The notes under the pieces: model-generated
What the model saw: the letters and a program-made list of their open reading frames with translations, nothing else
Told to the model about the DNA's origin: nothing
The model's database searches: none
Made by a program: the position numbers and the translations under genes
Shown here: positions 30,627 to 38,346 of the stretch, piece by piece
How the letters are laid out: each line of letters starts with the position of its first letter
Position numbering within the stretch: position 1 is the stretch's first letter
Source: Stenotrophomonas maltophilia
Lineage (GTDB): Bacteria > Pseudomonadota > Gammaproteobacteria > Xanthomonadales > Xanthomonadaceae
Assembly: GCF_039555535.1 (NCBI RefSeq)
Contig: NZ_CP154630.1
Coordinates: 4,772,501 to 4,830,894, forward strand
Reading direction: 5' to 3'
Length of the DNA: 58,394 nt

Positions 30627-31424
30627 ATGGTGCCCATGTCGGCTTCCGCCTCCAGTCTGGTGCAGTTGTCCAACGTCCGCATCGACCGGAGCGGACGCAC
30701 GATCCTGCGCGACGTGTCGCTGCAGGTGCCCAAGGGCAGCATCACTGCCGTGCTCGGCCCGTCCGGCAGTGGCAAGTCGACCCTGCTGGCGGCACTGACC
30801 GGCGAGCTGCGACCGGTCGCCGGTGAGGTCACCCTGTTCGGCAAGCCGATCCCGCACGACAGCAGCGCGCTGCTGGAGATGCGCAAGAGCGTGGGCGTGC
30901 TGCTGCAGGGCAATGGCCTGCTGACCGACCTCACCGTGGCCGAAAACGTCGCACTGCCGCTGCGCACGCATACCCGCCTGCCGGCCGCCGTGCTGCGCCG
31001 GCTGGTGGAGATGAAGCTGCATGCGGTGGGCCTGCTGGCCGCCGCCGATGCGTGGCCGCGCGAACTGTCCGGCGGCATGGCACGCCGCGTGGCGCTGGCC
31101 CGTGCGCTGGCGCTGGACCCGCCGCTGATGATCTACGACGAGCCGCTGACCGGGCTGGACCCGATCGCCTCCGGGGTGATCATGAGCCTGATCCAGCGCC
31201 TCAACCACAGCCTGGGCCTGACCAGCATCATCGTCAGCCATCACGTGCACGAGACCCTGCCGATCTGCGACCAGGTGATCGCCATCGCCAATGGCGGCAT
31301 CGTGTTCCAGGGATCGCCCGAGGCACTGGAGTCCAGCCAGGATCCGCTGCTGCGGCAGTTCCTGCATGGCCAGCCCGATGGCCCCATCCCGTTCGATGCC
31401 GCGCCGCGCGCGAGGGTTGCCTGA
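30627..31424 (+). CDS. mlaF: Phospholipid ABC transporter ATP-binding protein MlaF
   Basis: Cytosolic 265-residue ATPase of the MlaFEDB complex, which works with periplasmic MlaC and outer-membrane MlaA to keep phospholipids out of the outer leaflet. Walker A is GPSGSGKST at residues 44-52, the signature is LSGGMARRVALARAL and Walker B is PLMIYDEPLTGLD. The C-terminal end extends past the H-loop (IIVSHHVHET) as in other MlaF proteins. Two in-frame ATGs occur (30627 and 30636), neither with a strong ribosome-binding site. The stop overlaps the mlaE start (TGATG). Confidence 0.94.
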   Translation: MVPMSASASSLVQLSNVRIDRSGRTILRDVSLQVPKGSITAVLGPSGSGKSTLLAALTGELRPVAGEVTLFGKPIPHDSSALLEMRKSVGVLLQGNGLLTDLTVAENVALPLRTHTRLPAAVLRRLVEMKLHAVGLLAAADAWPRELSGGMARRVALARALALDPPLMIYDEPLTGLDPIASGVIMSLIQRLNHSLGLTSIIVSHHVHETLPICDQVIAIANGGIVFQGSPEALESSQDPLLRQFLHGQPDGPIPFDAAPRARVA

Positions 31425-32173
31425 TGCCGTTCGTTCAAGCCACCCGTTCGCTGGGCCGCGCCGGCCTGTTCTCGCTGACCGTGCTGCGCGGTTCGCTGCC
31501 GACCCGTGACTTCCTGGCCGAACTGACCCGCGAGATCTACAAGATCGGCGCGCGCTCGCTGCCCATCATCGCCGTCGGTGGCGCCTTCGTCGGCCTGGTG
31601 CTGACCCTGCAGGGCTACCGCACGTTGACCACCTTTGGCGCGGCCGACGCGCTGTCGACCCTGCTCGGCCTGTCGCTGTACCGCGAGCTGGCGCCGGTGC
31701 TGACCGCGCTGCTGTTCATCGGCCGCGCCGGCAGTTCGATCGCCGCCGAGCTGGGCCTGATGCGCGCCACCGACCAGATCAAGGCGCTGGAGCTGATGGC
31801 CATCGACCCGGTGGCCAAGGCCGTGGCACCACGCTTCTGGGCGGCGGTGCTGACCGTGCCGCTGCTGACCGGCATCTTCTGCTCGCTGGCGATCAGTGCC
31901 AGCTACTTCGAGGCCGTGCACGTGCTGGGCCTGGACAATGGCGTGTTCTGGTCGGCGCTGCGCAACAGCGTCGATTTCTGGGATGACTTCGGCGTGGCGA
32001 TGCTGAAGTCGGCGATCTTCGGCGGCACCGCCGCCCTGGTCGCCGCCTACGTTGGCTTCCACGCCGAGCCGACCATCGAGGGCACCTCGGTGGCGACCAC
32101 CCGTGCGGTGGTCAACGCCTCGCTGCTGGTGCTGATGTTCAACTTCGTGCTGTCGGCAATGTTGTTCACCTAA
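31424..32173 (+). CDS. mlaE: Phospholipid ABC transporter permease MlaE
   Basis: Inner-membrane permease of 249 residues with about five to six helices. The MlaE/YrbE family pattern is clear: PIIAVGGAFVGLVLTLQGY, RELAPVLTALLFIGRAGSSIAAELGLM with the conserved coupling region KALELMAIDP, and a final helix after EGTSVATTRAVVNASLLVL. The ATG at 31424 overlaps the mlaF stop by one base. A 59-bp gap follows before mlaD. Confidence 0.95.
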   Translation: MPFVQATRSLGRAGLFSLTVLRGSLPTRDFLAELTREIYKIGARSLPIIAVGGAFVGLVLTLQGYRTLTTFGAADALSTLLGLSLYRELAPVLTALLFIGRAGSSIAAELGLMRATDQIKALELMAIDPVAKAVAPRFWAAVLTVPLLTGIFCSLAISASYFEAVHVLGLDNGVFWSALRNSVDFWDDFGVAMLKSAIFGGTAALVAAYVGFHAEPTIEGTSVATTRAVVNASLLVLMFNFVLSAMLFT

Positions 32174-32232
32174 CCCCTCCACCGGCGGTGCGCTGGCGCG
32201 CGCGGCCACCACGACTTGATCAGGTAATCCAC

Positions 32233-32757
32233 ATGGCCATCCGCGGTCCCAGACTCGAATTCTCCGTCGGCGCTTTCCTGCTGCTGGCCCTGGCCTCGCT
32301 GATGGTGCTGGCCGTGGCTTCGACCAACCAGCGCTGGAGCTGGGGCAGCCAGGGCTACGAACTGAAGGCGCGATTCTCCCAGGTCGGCCAGCTGCGCAAG
32401 CAGGCGCCGGTGAAGATCGGCGGCGTCACCGTCGGCCAGGTCGCCTCGATCGACCTGGACCCGGTGAAGTTCGAGTCCATCGTGACCCTGCGCATGGACA
32501 GCAAGGTCAAGGACCTGCCGGCGGATACCTCGGCCGGCATCTTCACCAGTGGTTTGCTCGGCGAGAGCTATATCGGTCTGCAGCCGGGCGGTGATCCGGA
32601 CGTGCTGAAGGCCGGCGACGAGATTGTCTTCACCCAGCCGGCGGTTGACCTGATCCAGCTGGTCGGCAAGTACATGTTCAGTGGTGGTGCCGGTGGCGGC
32701 GCTGCTCAGAAGCCCAACGATGGCGCGCAGGCGCCTGCAACGGAACCGCAACCATGA
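32233..32757 (+). CDS. mlaD: Mce-domain substrate-binding protein MlaD
   Basis: Predicted 174-residue inner-membrane-anchored protein whose single MCE domain forms a hexameric ring on MlaE. The N-terminal membrane helix (about residues 10-28) is followed by the MCE core (YELKARFSQVGQLRKQAPVKIGGVTVGQV), SAGIFTSGLLGESYIGLQPGG and an amphipathic helix (AVDLIQLVGKYMF). The last 25 residues are a Gly/Ala/Pro-rich tail. ATG at 32233; the stop overlaps mlaC by 4 bases. Confidence 0.94.
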   Translation: MAIRGPRLEFSVGAFLLLALASLMVLAVASTNQRWSWGSQGYELKARFSQVGQLRKQAPVKIGGVTVGQVASIDLDPVKFESIVTLRMDSKVKDLPADTSAGIFTSGLLGESYIGLQPGGDPDVLKAGDEIVFTQPAVDLIQLVGKYMFSGGAGGGAAQKPNDGAQAPATEPQP

Positions 32758-33416
32758 AGATGAAACTGATCCCGGCCCTGCTCGCCTCGGCGCTGCTGGC
32801 GGCTACTCCGTTCCTCGCCCAGGCCCAGGCCGCCGCTCCCGCCGCTGCCGCGACGCAGGGCCAGGCCGGCAAGGTGGTGATCGATGCCAGCACGCGCATC
32901 CTCACCACCCTGCAGCAGCGCAGGAGCGAGTTCGGCAGCAACCCGGCCAGCCTGCGCAACTACATCGACAGCGAACTGAACCGCACCTTCGACCGCGACT
33001 ATGCCGCGCGCCTGGTGCTGGGCCCGCACGCACGCGGTGCCTCGGATGCCGACATCAAGCTGTTCGCCGATGCCATGGCCGACAGCCTGATGCAGCGCTA
33101 TGGTTCGACCCTGCTCAACATCCAGGGCAAGCCGAGCTTCCGCCTGAAGGGTGAAAGCCCGCTGCCGGGCAACCGCGGCGTGCGCGTGAGCACCGAGCTG
33201 GTGCGTGCCGGCAGCGAGCCGACCCCGGTCGAGTACTGGATGCGCAACGTGAACGGCCAGTGGAAGATCTTCGACGTCAACATCGAAGGCATCTCCTACG
33301 TGCAGACGTTCCGCAACCAGTTCGACACCCCGCTGCGCCAGAAGGGCATCAAGCAGGTGGCCAGCGAACTGCACAGCGGCAGCATGCAGGCCGGGCCCGC
33401 GGGCAATGGCAAGTAA
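32754..33416 (+). CDS. mlaC: Periplasmic phospholipid shuttle protein MlaC
   Basis: Periplasmic 220-residue lipid carrier between MlaA and MlaFEDB. A signal peptide (residues 1-24, ending around AQAQA) precedes an Ala-rich stretch and the MlaC domain, with ILTTLQQRRSEFGSNPASLRNYI, FDRDYAARLVLG and WKIFDVNIEGISYVQTFRNQF. The order in the operon and the 4-base overlap with mlaD match the E. coli mlaFEDCB cluster. The 3' end overlaps mlaB by 11 bases. Confidence 0.95.
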   Translation: MKMKLIPALLASALLAATPFLAQAQAAAPAAAATQGQAGKVVIDASTRILTTLQQRRSEFGSNPASLRNYIDSELNRTFDRDYAARLVLGPHARGASDADIKLFADAMADSLMQRYGSTLLNIQGKPSFRLKGESPLPGNRGVRVSTELVRAGSEPTPVEYWMRNVNGQWKIFDVNIEGISYVQTFRNQFDTPLRQKGIKQVASELHSGSMQAGPAGNGK

Positions 33417-33717
33417 CGCACTGGCACTGCTGGAAGGCGACACCCTGCGCCTGCGCGGGGTGCTCGACCGCGCCGCAGTGATCGCGCTGTGGCCGCAGCT
33501 GCAGGCCCTGCCGGCAAAGCTGGCACGGCTTGAGCTGAGCGAGGTCGAGCGCGTGGACAGCGCCGGCCTGGCCCTGCTGGCCGAGCTCGCGGCACGTGCG
33601 CGCAAGGCCGGCCACCCGCTGGTGATCACCGGCGCGCCGGCTGGCTACAACGAATTGAGCGCGGCCTATCGGCTGTCGCCCAACCTGGATTTCAACGCTA
33701 CTTCTGCTGCGAGCTGA
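33406..33717 (+). CDS. mlaB: STAS-domain protein MlaB
   Basis: Small cytosolic STAS protein (103 residues) that binds MlaF and supports its ATPase activity. The STAS core is seen as LRLRGVLDRAAVIALW, the helix-start region VERVDSAGLALLAELAARA and the final NELSAAYRLS. The ATG at 33406 lies inside the end of mlaC, and mlaA starts one base after the mlaB stop. Confidence 0.92.
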   Translation: MASNALALLEGDTLRLRGVLDRAAVIALWPQLQALPAKLARLELSEVERVDSAGLALLAELAARARKAGHPLVITGAPAGYNELSAAYRLSPNLDFNATSAAS

Positions 33718-33718
33718 C

Positions 33719-34735
33719 ATGAACGTCGTGCGCACCCTCCCCCTGATCGTCCTGGCCACCGCCCTCACCGCCTGTGCCGGCAAGCCCGCGCGCAGCGATG
33801 CCCCCGCGGCCAGCACCCTGGTTCCGGCCAGTACCTCCACCTCACCCGCCGCCGCGGCCACCGATGCAGGCACGGCTGACGCTGCACCGGTCGCACCCGT
33901 GGCCAATCCGCCGGCTGCTGTCGCATCGTCGCCGGCTGCGCCGACCGACAGCGGCGACAGCAGTGCAGCGAAGACCGCCACAGCCGCCACGCCCGGTGGC
34001 GATGACGACTTCGATGCCCTCTATGGCGGTGCCGGCAACACCACCAATGCGGCGGCCTACGACCCGTGGGAACCGTTCAACCGCAAGGTGCACAAGTTCA
34101 ACAACGCGGTCGACCGCGGCGTCGCGCGTCCGCTGGCCACCGCCTATACCCACGTGGTGCCGCGCTTCGCCCGCACCGGCGTCAGCAACTTCTTCAGCAA
34201 CCTGCGCGCGCCGGTGACCATCACCAACCAGCTGCTGCAGGGCCGTGGTGCCGATGCCTGGGACAGCCTGGGCCGCTTCCTGATGAACAGCACGCTGGGC
34301 ATTGGCGGCCTGTTCGATCCGGCCAGCAAGGCGATGGTGCCGCGTCGCAATGAAGACTTCGGCCAGACCCTGGGCGTGTGGGGCTGGCGTCGCTCGCGCT
34401 ACGTGGAACTGCCGTTCTTCGGCCCGCGTACCGTGCGCGATGTGTTCGGCCTGGCCGGCGACATCCCGCTGTCGCCGATCCGCCGCATCGAAGAGGACAA
34501 GGTCCGCATCGGCCTGCAGGGCCTGCAGCTGGTCGACACCCGCGCGCAGCTGCTGGCGATCGACGACCTGCGTGATACCGCCGTGGACGAGTACTCGCTG
34601 GTGCGCGATGCGTGGATGCAGCGCCGCAACTACCAGATCGAGAACGATCTGCGCAGCAAGCGCGAGCGTGGCCACGACGACGCCAATTCGCCGATCCCGG
34701 TCGATGCAATGCCGATGCCGCAGTGGACCCACTGA
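33719..34735 (+). CDS. mlaA: Outer-membrane lipoprotein MlaA (VacJ) with a long linker
   Basis: Outer-membrane lipoprotein of 338 residues that removes phospholipids from the outer leaflet and passes them to MlaC. The lipobox LTAC puts the lipidated cysteine at residue 19. The MlaA domain begins at DPWEPFNRKVHKFN (about residue 115) and includes VTITNQLLQGRG, RFLMNSTLGIGGLFDPASK and PFFGPRTVRDVFG. Between them lie about 95 residues of Ala/Pro/Thr/Ser-rich low-complexity sequence, far longer than the short spacer in E. coli MlaA. Here mlaA is the last gene of the mlaFEDCB operon rather than a separate locus, and a strong terminator follows. Confidence 0.94.
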   Translation: MNVVRTLPLIVLATALTACAGKPARSDAPAASTLVPASTSTSPAAAATDAGTADAAPVAPVANPPAAVASSPAAPTDSGDSSAAKTATAATPGGDDDFDALYGGAGNTTNAAAYDPWEPFNRKVHKFNNAVDRGVARPLATAYTHVVPRFARTGVSNFFSNLRAPVTITNQLLQGRGADAWDSLGRFLMNSTLGIGGLFDPASKAMVPRRNEDFGQTLGVWGWRRSRYVELPFFGPRTVRDVFGLAGDIPLSPIRRIEEDKVRIGLQGLQLVDTRAQLLAIDDLRDTAVDEYSLVRDAWMQRRNYQIENDLRSKRERGHDDANSPIPVDAMPMPQWTH

Positions 34736-34754
34736 GTCCTTTCAGCAGCGCATG

Positions 34755-34784
34755 AAAAACCCCGCCTCGGCGGGGTTTTTCTTT
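34755..34784 (+). terminator. Rho-independent terminator of the mla operon
   Basis: AAAAACCCCGCC and GGCGGGGTTTTT form a 12-bp stem (TC loop region), followed by CTTT. It starts 20 bp after the mlaA stop and is symmetrical enough to act also on transcripts from the opposite strand. Confidence 0.9.
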
Positions 34785-34797
34785 GGCGCTTCGGGGT

Positions 34798-34837
34798 GGG
34801 TCGGAGCCCTTTCCCGTGGAAAGGGATCCGGCCCCGG
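34798..34837 (-). repeat. GGGGTCGGATCC/GGCTCTGACCCC palindromic element, copy 4 (diverged)
   Basis: On the minus strand the ends read GGGGCCGGATCC and GGCTCCGACCC, with core CTTTCC/GGAAAG. It begins 4 bp after the glutathione peroxidase stop codon, in that gene's orientation. Confidence 0.75.
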
Positions 34838-34841
34838 CCGA

Positions 34842-35387
34842 TCAGGCCGCCAGGGCGGCCTCGATGGCTTCGCGCAGGCGCGCGTCATCGGCCGCCACGT
34901 CCGGAGCAAAGCGCGCGAGGACCTTGCCGTCGCGGCCAACCAGGAACTTCTCGAAGTTCCACAGCACCGCCGGTGCTGCGTGGATCGGGATCTCCTTGCT
35001 GGCCAGGCGCTCGCGCAACGGACCTTCACCGATCGACTGCGGCTGAGCGGCGATCAGCTGCTGGTACAGCGGGTGGGTGTCGTCACCGGCCACGCTGATC
35101 TTGGAGAACATCGGGAAGCTGACGTCGTAGGTGAGCTGGCAGAACTGCTGGATTTCCGCCTCGCTGCCCGGCTCCTGGCCGAGGAAGTTGTTGGCGGGGA
35201 AGCCCAGCACTTCCAGGCCCTGCGCGTGCTTTTCCGCATACAGCGCCTGCAGGCCTTCGTATTGCGGGGTCAGGCCGCACTTGGAGGCGACGTTGACCAG
35301 CAGCAGCACCTTGCCCTGGTAGTCGGCAAGCGAGGACGGCTGGCCGTCGATGGTGGTGAGGGAAATGTCCTGGATCGGGGTGCTCAC
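34842..35387 (-). CDS. Glutathione peroxidase family thiol peroxidase
   Basis: Predicted 181-residue thioredoxin-fold peroxidase that reduces H2O2 and organic or lipid hydroperoxides. The catalytic tetrad is visible: C37 in NVASKCGLTPQY (cysteine, not selenocysteine), Q71 in FPANNFLGQEPGS, and W143-N144 in LWNFEKFLV. Cysteine-type members usually depend on thioredoxin rather than glutathione; a further cysteine, QFCQL at about residue 83, could be the resolving cysteine. The start is a GTG at 35387 (VSTPIQDISL) with GGAG upstream. No signal peptide. Confidence 0.93.
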   Translation of the reverse strand: MSTPIQDISLTTIDGQPSSLADYQGKVLLLVNVASKCGLTPQYEGLQALYAEKHAQGLEVLGFPANNFLGQEPGSEAEIQQFCQLTYDVSFPMFSKISVAGDDTHPLYQQLIAAQPQSIGEGPLRERLASKEIPIHAAPAVLWNFEKFLVGRDGKVLARFAPDVAADDARLREAIEAALAA

Positions 35388-35445
35388 GCGGGGGCTCCGG
35401 CTACGGCGGGGAATGGCCCACCAGCATAGCGCCGCGCACGCGGTT

Positions 35446-35504
35446 GTAGAGCCGGGCCCACGCTCGGCTGATGCCACAGCAGCCGAGCGTGGGCTCGGCT
35501 CTAC
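35446..35504. repeat. SMAG-type GTAG REP pair
   Basis: Two GTAGAGCCG-type palindromes in inverted orientation (GTAG at 35446, CTAC at 35501-35504), cores GCCCACGCTCGGCT and AGCCGAGCGTGGGC. They sit between the peroxidase start and the lipoprotein gene, ending 9 bp from the latter's stop codon. Confidence 0.88.
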
Positions 35505-35513
35505 AGGCAGGAT

Positions 35514-35912
35514 TCAATCCACGCAGATCGTGCCCTGCGCCTTGCCGTCCTCGATGCGCTGGCGGCAGCCGAAGTTCTGGCTGGCATCGCGCTGGCAGGT
35601 ACCGGTGGCGACGCTGCCAGCGGCCACCTCGCCGCTGGCCAGGCATTGGCCCGTGCAGTCGCTCTTGCGACTGCAGGCCTTGCCGGCATCGGCGTAGGGA
35701 ATCACGCACTGCTCGCGCTGCAGCCGGCCCAGCCGCTGCAGGGTGCCACCGGCCGCCTGGCAGTCGACGTCGCGTGCCTCCTGGTAGGCCTCGGCGGCTT
35801 CGGGGCTGGCCGCAGTGCCGGTCTGCGCCGCCACGTCCACGGCCGGCGGCGCACTGCTGCAGGCGGCAAGCAGTGCGGTCAAGACAAGGCTGGAGCAGAG
35901 GCGCAGGCGCAT
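35514..35912 (-). CDS. Hypothetical cysteine-rich lipoprotein
   Basis: Predicted 132-residue lipoprotein of unknown function. The signal peptide MRLRLCSSLVLTALLAAC ends in a good lipobox (LAAC, Cys18). The mature part has an Ala/Val/Thr-rich stretch, then nine or so residues spaced around cysteines (DCQAAGG, EQCVIP, ACSRKSDCTGQC, GTCQRD, FGCRQR, ICVD), suggesting several disulfide bonds in the periplasm or on the outer membrane. The ATG at 35912 gives a proper signal sequence; the longer frame upstream does not. It lies 70 bp downstream of nothing on its own strand except the rmuC stop at 35984, so it might be read from rmuC. Confidence 0.82.
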   Translation of the reverse strand: MRLRLCSSLVLTALLAACSSAPPAVDVAAQTGTAASPEAAEAYQEARDVDCQAAGGTLQRLGRLQREQCVIPYADAGKACSRKSDCTGQCLASGEVAAGSVATGTCQRDASQNFGCRQRIEDGKAQGTICVD

Positions 35913-35983
35913 GGCGGTACCTGATCGAAGCGGACAGGCCGCCAGCATACGCATCGGCGATGCAGGCGGCGTGTCAGCGTGGC

Positions 35984-37534
35984 TCAGGCCTCGTCGCCGT
36001 CGTTGCCTTCGTCCTCGCCGGCCCCATCGCCCTCGGCCAGATCACCCAGCAGCGACTGCGCCTGTTCGGACGCCAACGATTCCACGCCACGCAGGCGTCG
36101 TTCGATGGTGCGCGTCTTGCGGCTGGCCTCGCCGATGCTGCGGCCGACCGTGGTGATCTGCTTCTCGGCCTTTTCCAGGATGCCGGCGAACTTGCCGAAC
36201 TCACTCTTCACCGCACCCAGCAGGCTCCACACTTCGCTGGAGCGCTGCTCGATGGCCAACGTTCGGAAGCCCATCTGCAAGCTGTTGAGCAGGGCAGTGA
36301 CGGTGGTCGGCCCGGCCACCACCACGCGATGCTCGCGCTGCAACAGGTCGACCAGGCCCGGGCGCCGGATCACTTCGGCGTACAGGCCTTCGGTGGGCAG
36401 GAACATCACCGCGAAATCGGTGGTGTGCGGCGGCGCGATGTACTTGTCGCAGATCGACTTGGCCTGCACGCGCACCGCGCGCTCCAGCTGGATGCCCTGC
36501 AGGCGCACGCCCTCTGCGTCCCCCTGGTCCTGCGCATCCAGCAGCCGTTCGTAGTCCTCGCGCGGGAACTTGGAGTCGATCGGCAGCCACACGGGCGTGT
36601 CATCGCTGCTGCGCCCCGGCAGGCGTACGGCAATGTCGACCATTTCACCGCTGTCCGGCCGCACCTTCACCGCACGTGCGTACTGCTCCTGGGTGAGCGT
36701 CTGCTCGAGGATGTTCTCCAGCTGCACTTCACCCCAGCTGCCACGGTTCTTGACGTTGGTCAGCACACGCTTGAGATCGCCGACGCCGGTGGCCAGCTGC
36801 TGCATCTCGCCGAGGCCACGCTGCACCTGCTCCAGTCGCTCGGACACCAGCTTGAAAGAGTTGCCCAGGCGCGTTTCCAGCGTCGACTGCAGCTTCTCGT
36901 CCACCGTGTGGCGCATCTGCTCCAGCTTCTGTGCGTTGTCGTTCTGCAGCGCGCGCAACTGTTCTTCCAGCGTGGCGCGCATTTCGGCAATGCGCTGTTC
37001 GTTGCGCTGGGTCAGTTCCTGCAGGCGCAGGCCCAGGCTTTCGGTCAGGCGCTGCTGCGACTGCGCACCTTCCTCACGGCCCTTGCGCGCATCGTCCACC
37101 AATGTCTGCCGCAGCGCGCCAAGCTGGGTGTCGGTGCGCCCGGTGAGCTCCTGCAGCTGCTGGCCGAACGCGTGGATGCGCGCTTCCTGCTGCTGGCCGA
37201 AGGTTTCCAGCTGGCCGCGCAGTTCCTGCAGGCGCTGTCCCATCAACGCGGCGCCGCGCTGCTGGCTGTCGGCGGCTTCGGCGCGCGCCTTGCGGGCGTC
37301 TTCGCCCAAGGCTTCGCGCAGCAGGTCCAGGCGCTGGTCGGTGCGGGTGGAGAGGTCGGTCAGCGCGCGGGCAAAACCATCGAGCTGTTCGCGCAGTTCG
37401 CTGCGCCCGGCGCGTGCCTCCTCGCGCACCGCCTGTTCCAGGCGGTCATGCGGTGGACGGCGCAGCAGGGCGACCAGCTGCAGGATGAGCACGGCCAATA
37501 GAAGGCCGCCGATGAGCAGATATTCGGTTTGCAT
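35984..37534 (-). CDS. rmuC: DNA recombination protein RmuC
   Basis: Predicted 516-residue membrane-anchored coiled-coil protein that limits recombination between short inverted repeats in E. coli. An N-terminal helix (about residues 5-24) anchors it. A long coiled coil rich in Gln, Arg, Glu and Leu follows (about 35-235), then the RmuC nuclease-like domain with NVKNRGSWGEVQLENILEQ, LPGRSSDDTPVWLPIDSKFPREDY and PTEGLYAEVIRRPGLVDLL. A C-terminal acidic tail (GDGAGEDEGNDGDEA) ends the protein. The ATG at 37534 starts MQTEYLLIGG; the frame is open far upstream but that region overlaps the divergent GST gene. Confidence 0.94.
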   Translation of the reverse strand: MQTEYLLIGGLLLAVLILQLVALLRRPPHDRLEQAVREEARAGRSELREQLDGFARALTDLSTRTDQRLDLLREALGEDARKARAEAADSQQRGAALMGQRLQELRGQLETFGQQQEARIHAFGQQLQELTGRTDTQLGALRQTLVDDARKGREEGAQSQQRLTESLGLRLQELTQRNEQRIAEMRATLEEQLRALQNDNAQKLEQMRHTVDEKLQSTLETRLGNSFKLVSERLEQVQRGLGEMQQLATGVGDLKRVLTNVKNRGSWGEVQLENILEQTLTQEQYARAVKVRPDSGEMVDIAVRLPGRSSDDTPVWLPIDSKFPREDYERLLDAQDQGDAEGVRLQGIQLERAVRVQAKSICDKYIAPPHTTDFAVMFLPTEGLYAEVIRRPGLVDLLQREHRVVVAGPTTVTALLNSLQMGFRTLAIEQRSSEVWSLLGAVKSEFGKFAGILEKAEKQITTVGRSIGEASRKTRTIERRLRGVESLASEQAQSLLGDLAEGDGAGEDEGNDGDEA

Positions 37535-37579
37535 GGCACAAGTGTAGGCTGGCGGAGTCTCAGCTGCTGCGCCGGAACC

Positions 37580-38185
37580 ATGCTCGCTCTGTACGGAAAG
37601 CCAACCTCCATCAATGTGCGCAAGGTGCTGTGGCTGTGCGCGGGGCTGGATCTGCCCCTGCACCACGAGCCTGCGCCACCGGCAGACCTGGTGGCCACAC
37701 TGAATCCGAACCGGCAGGTACCGGTGCTGCGCGATGGCGACTTCGTGCTGTGGGAGTCCAACAGCATCTGCCGGTACCTGGCCGTGCTCGCCGGCCGTGA
37801 CGACCTGCTGCCTGCTGCGGCGCAGGCCCGTGCGCGGGTGGAGCAGTGGATGGACTGGCAGGCCAGCGACCTCAACAGTGCCTGGCGCCACGTGTTCATG
37901 GCGCGGGTACGGCAACACCCGGACTACCCGGATGACGCCCGCGCCGAGGCCAGCCTGGCGCAGTGGAACCGGCTGATGGGGGTGCTTGATGCACAGCTGG
38001 CCGCCACCGATGGCTACGTGGCGGGCAGCACCTTCACCCTCGCTGATGTCGTGCTGGGGCTGTCGACCCAGCGCTGGCGCAGCACACCGGGCCACAAGCC
38101 CGTGCTGTCACACCTCGCGGCGTGGTTCGAACGCCTGCGCCAGCAACCGGGCTTCACCGCCCATGTCGACAACGGCGTAGCCTGA
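37580..38185 (+). CDS. Glutathione S-transferase family protein
   Basis: Predicted 201-residue cytosolic GST. The thioredoxin-like N-terminal domain has MLALYGKPTSINVRKVLWLCAG, NPNRQVPVLRDGD with the cis-proline, and the glutathione-binding ESNSICRYLA. The C-terminal helical domain includes VEQWMDWQASDLN and GSTFTLADVVLG, the usual N-capping box. The ATG at 37580 has GGAA close upstream. It is divergent from rmuC with a 45-bp gap. The substrate is unknown. Confidence 0.92.
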   Translation: MLALYGKPTSINVRKVLWLCAGLDLPLHHEPAPPADLVATLNPNRQVPVLRDGDFVLWESNSICRYLAVLAGRDDLLPAAAQARARVEQWMDWQASDLNSAWRHVFMARVRQHPDYPDDARAEASLAQWNRLMGVLDAQLAATDGYVAGSTFTLADVVLGLSTQRWRSTPGHKPVLSHLAAWFERLRQQPGFTAHVDNGVA

Positions 38186-38211
38186 GGGGAGGTGCCGGTC
38201 GCTGTTGGCAG

Positions 38212-38231
38212 GTGTCGACCTGGGTCGACAC
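38212..38231. repeat. 20-bp perfect palindrome after the GST gene
   Basis: GTGTCGACC and GGTCGACAC around a TG centre, resembling the stem of a REP element without the GTAG head. It lies 26 bp after the GST stop and 32 bp before a SMAG pair. Confidence 0.65.
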
Positions 38232-38263
38232 GGTGGATCCATGCCATTCGTGGATGAATCTCT

Positions 38264-38331
38264 GTAGAGCCGAGCCCATGCTCGGCTGAGCGGCGTGCGC
38301 TGACGGCAGCCGAGCGTGGGCTCGGCTCTAC
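38264..38331. repeat. SMAG-type GTAG REP pair
   Basis: Inverted pair: GTAGAGCCGAGCCCATGC at the left and GCGTGGGCTCGGCTCTAC at the right. It ends 15 bp from the stop codon of the minus-strand oxidoreductase gene. Confidence 0.9.
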
Positions 38332-38346
38332 AGGAAAAACCGGGCC

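Noticed and set aside
34842..35387. Glutathione peroxidase as a possible selenoprotein
   Set aside because: The catalytic position is a cysteine codon (C37 in SKCGLT), with no in-frame TGA.
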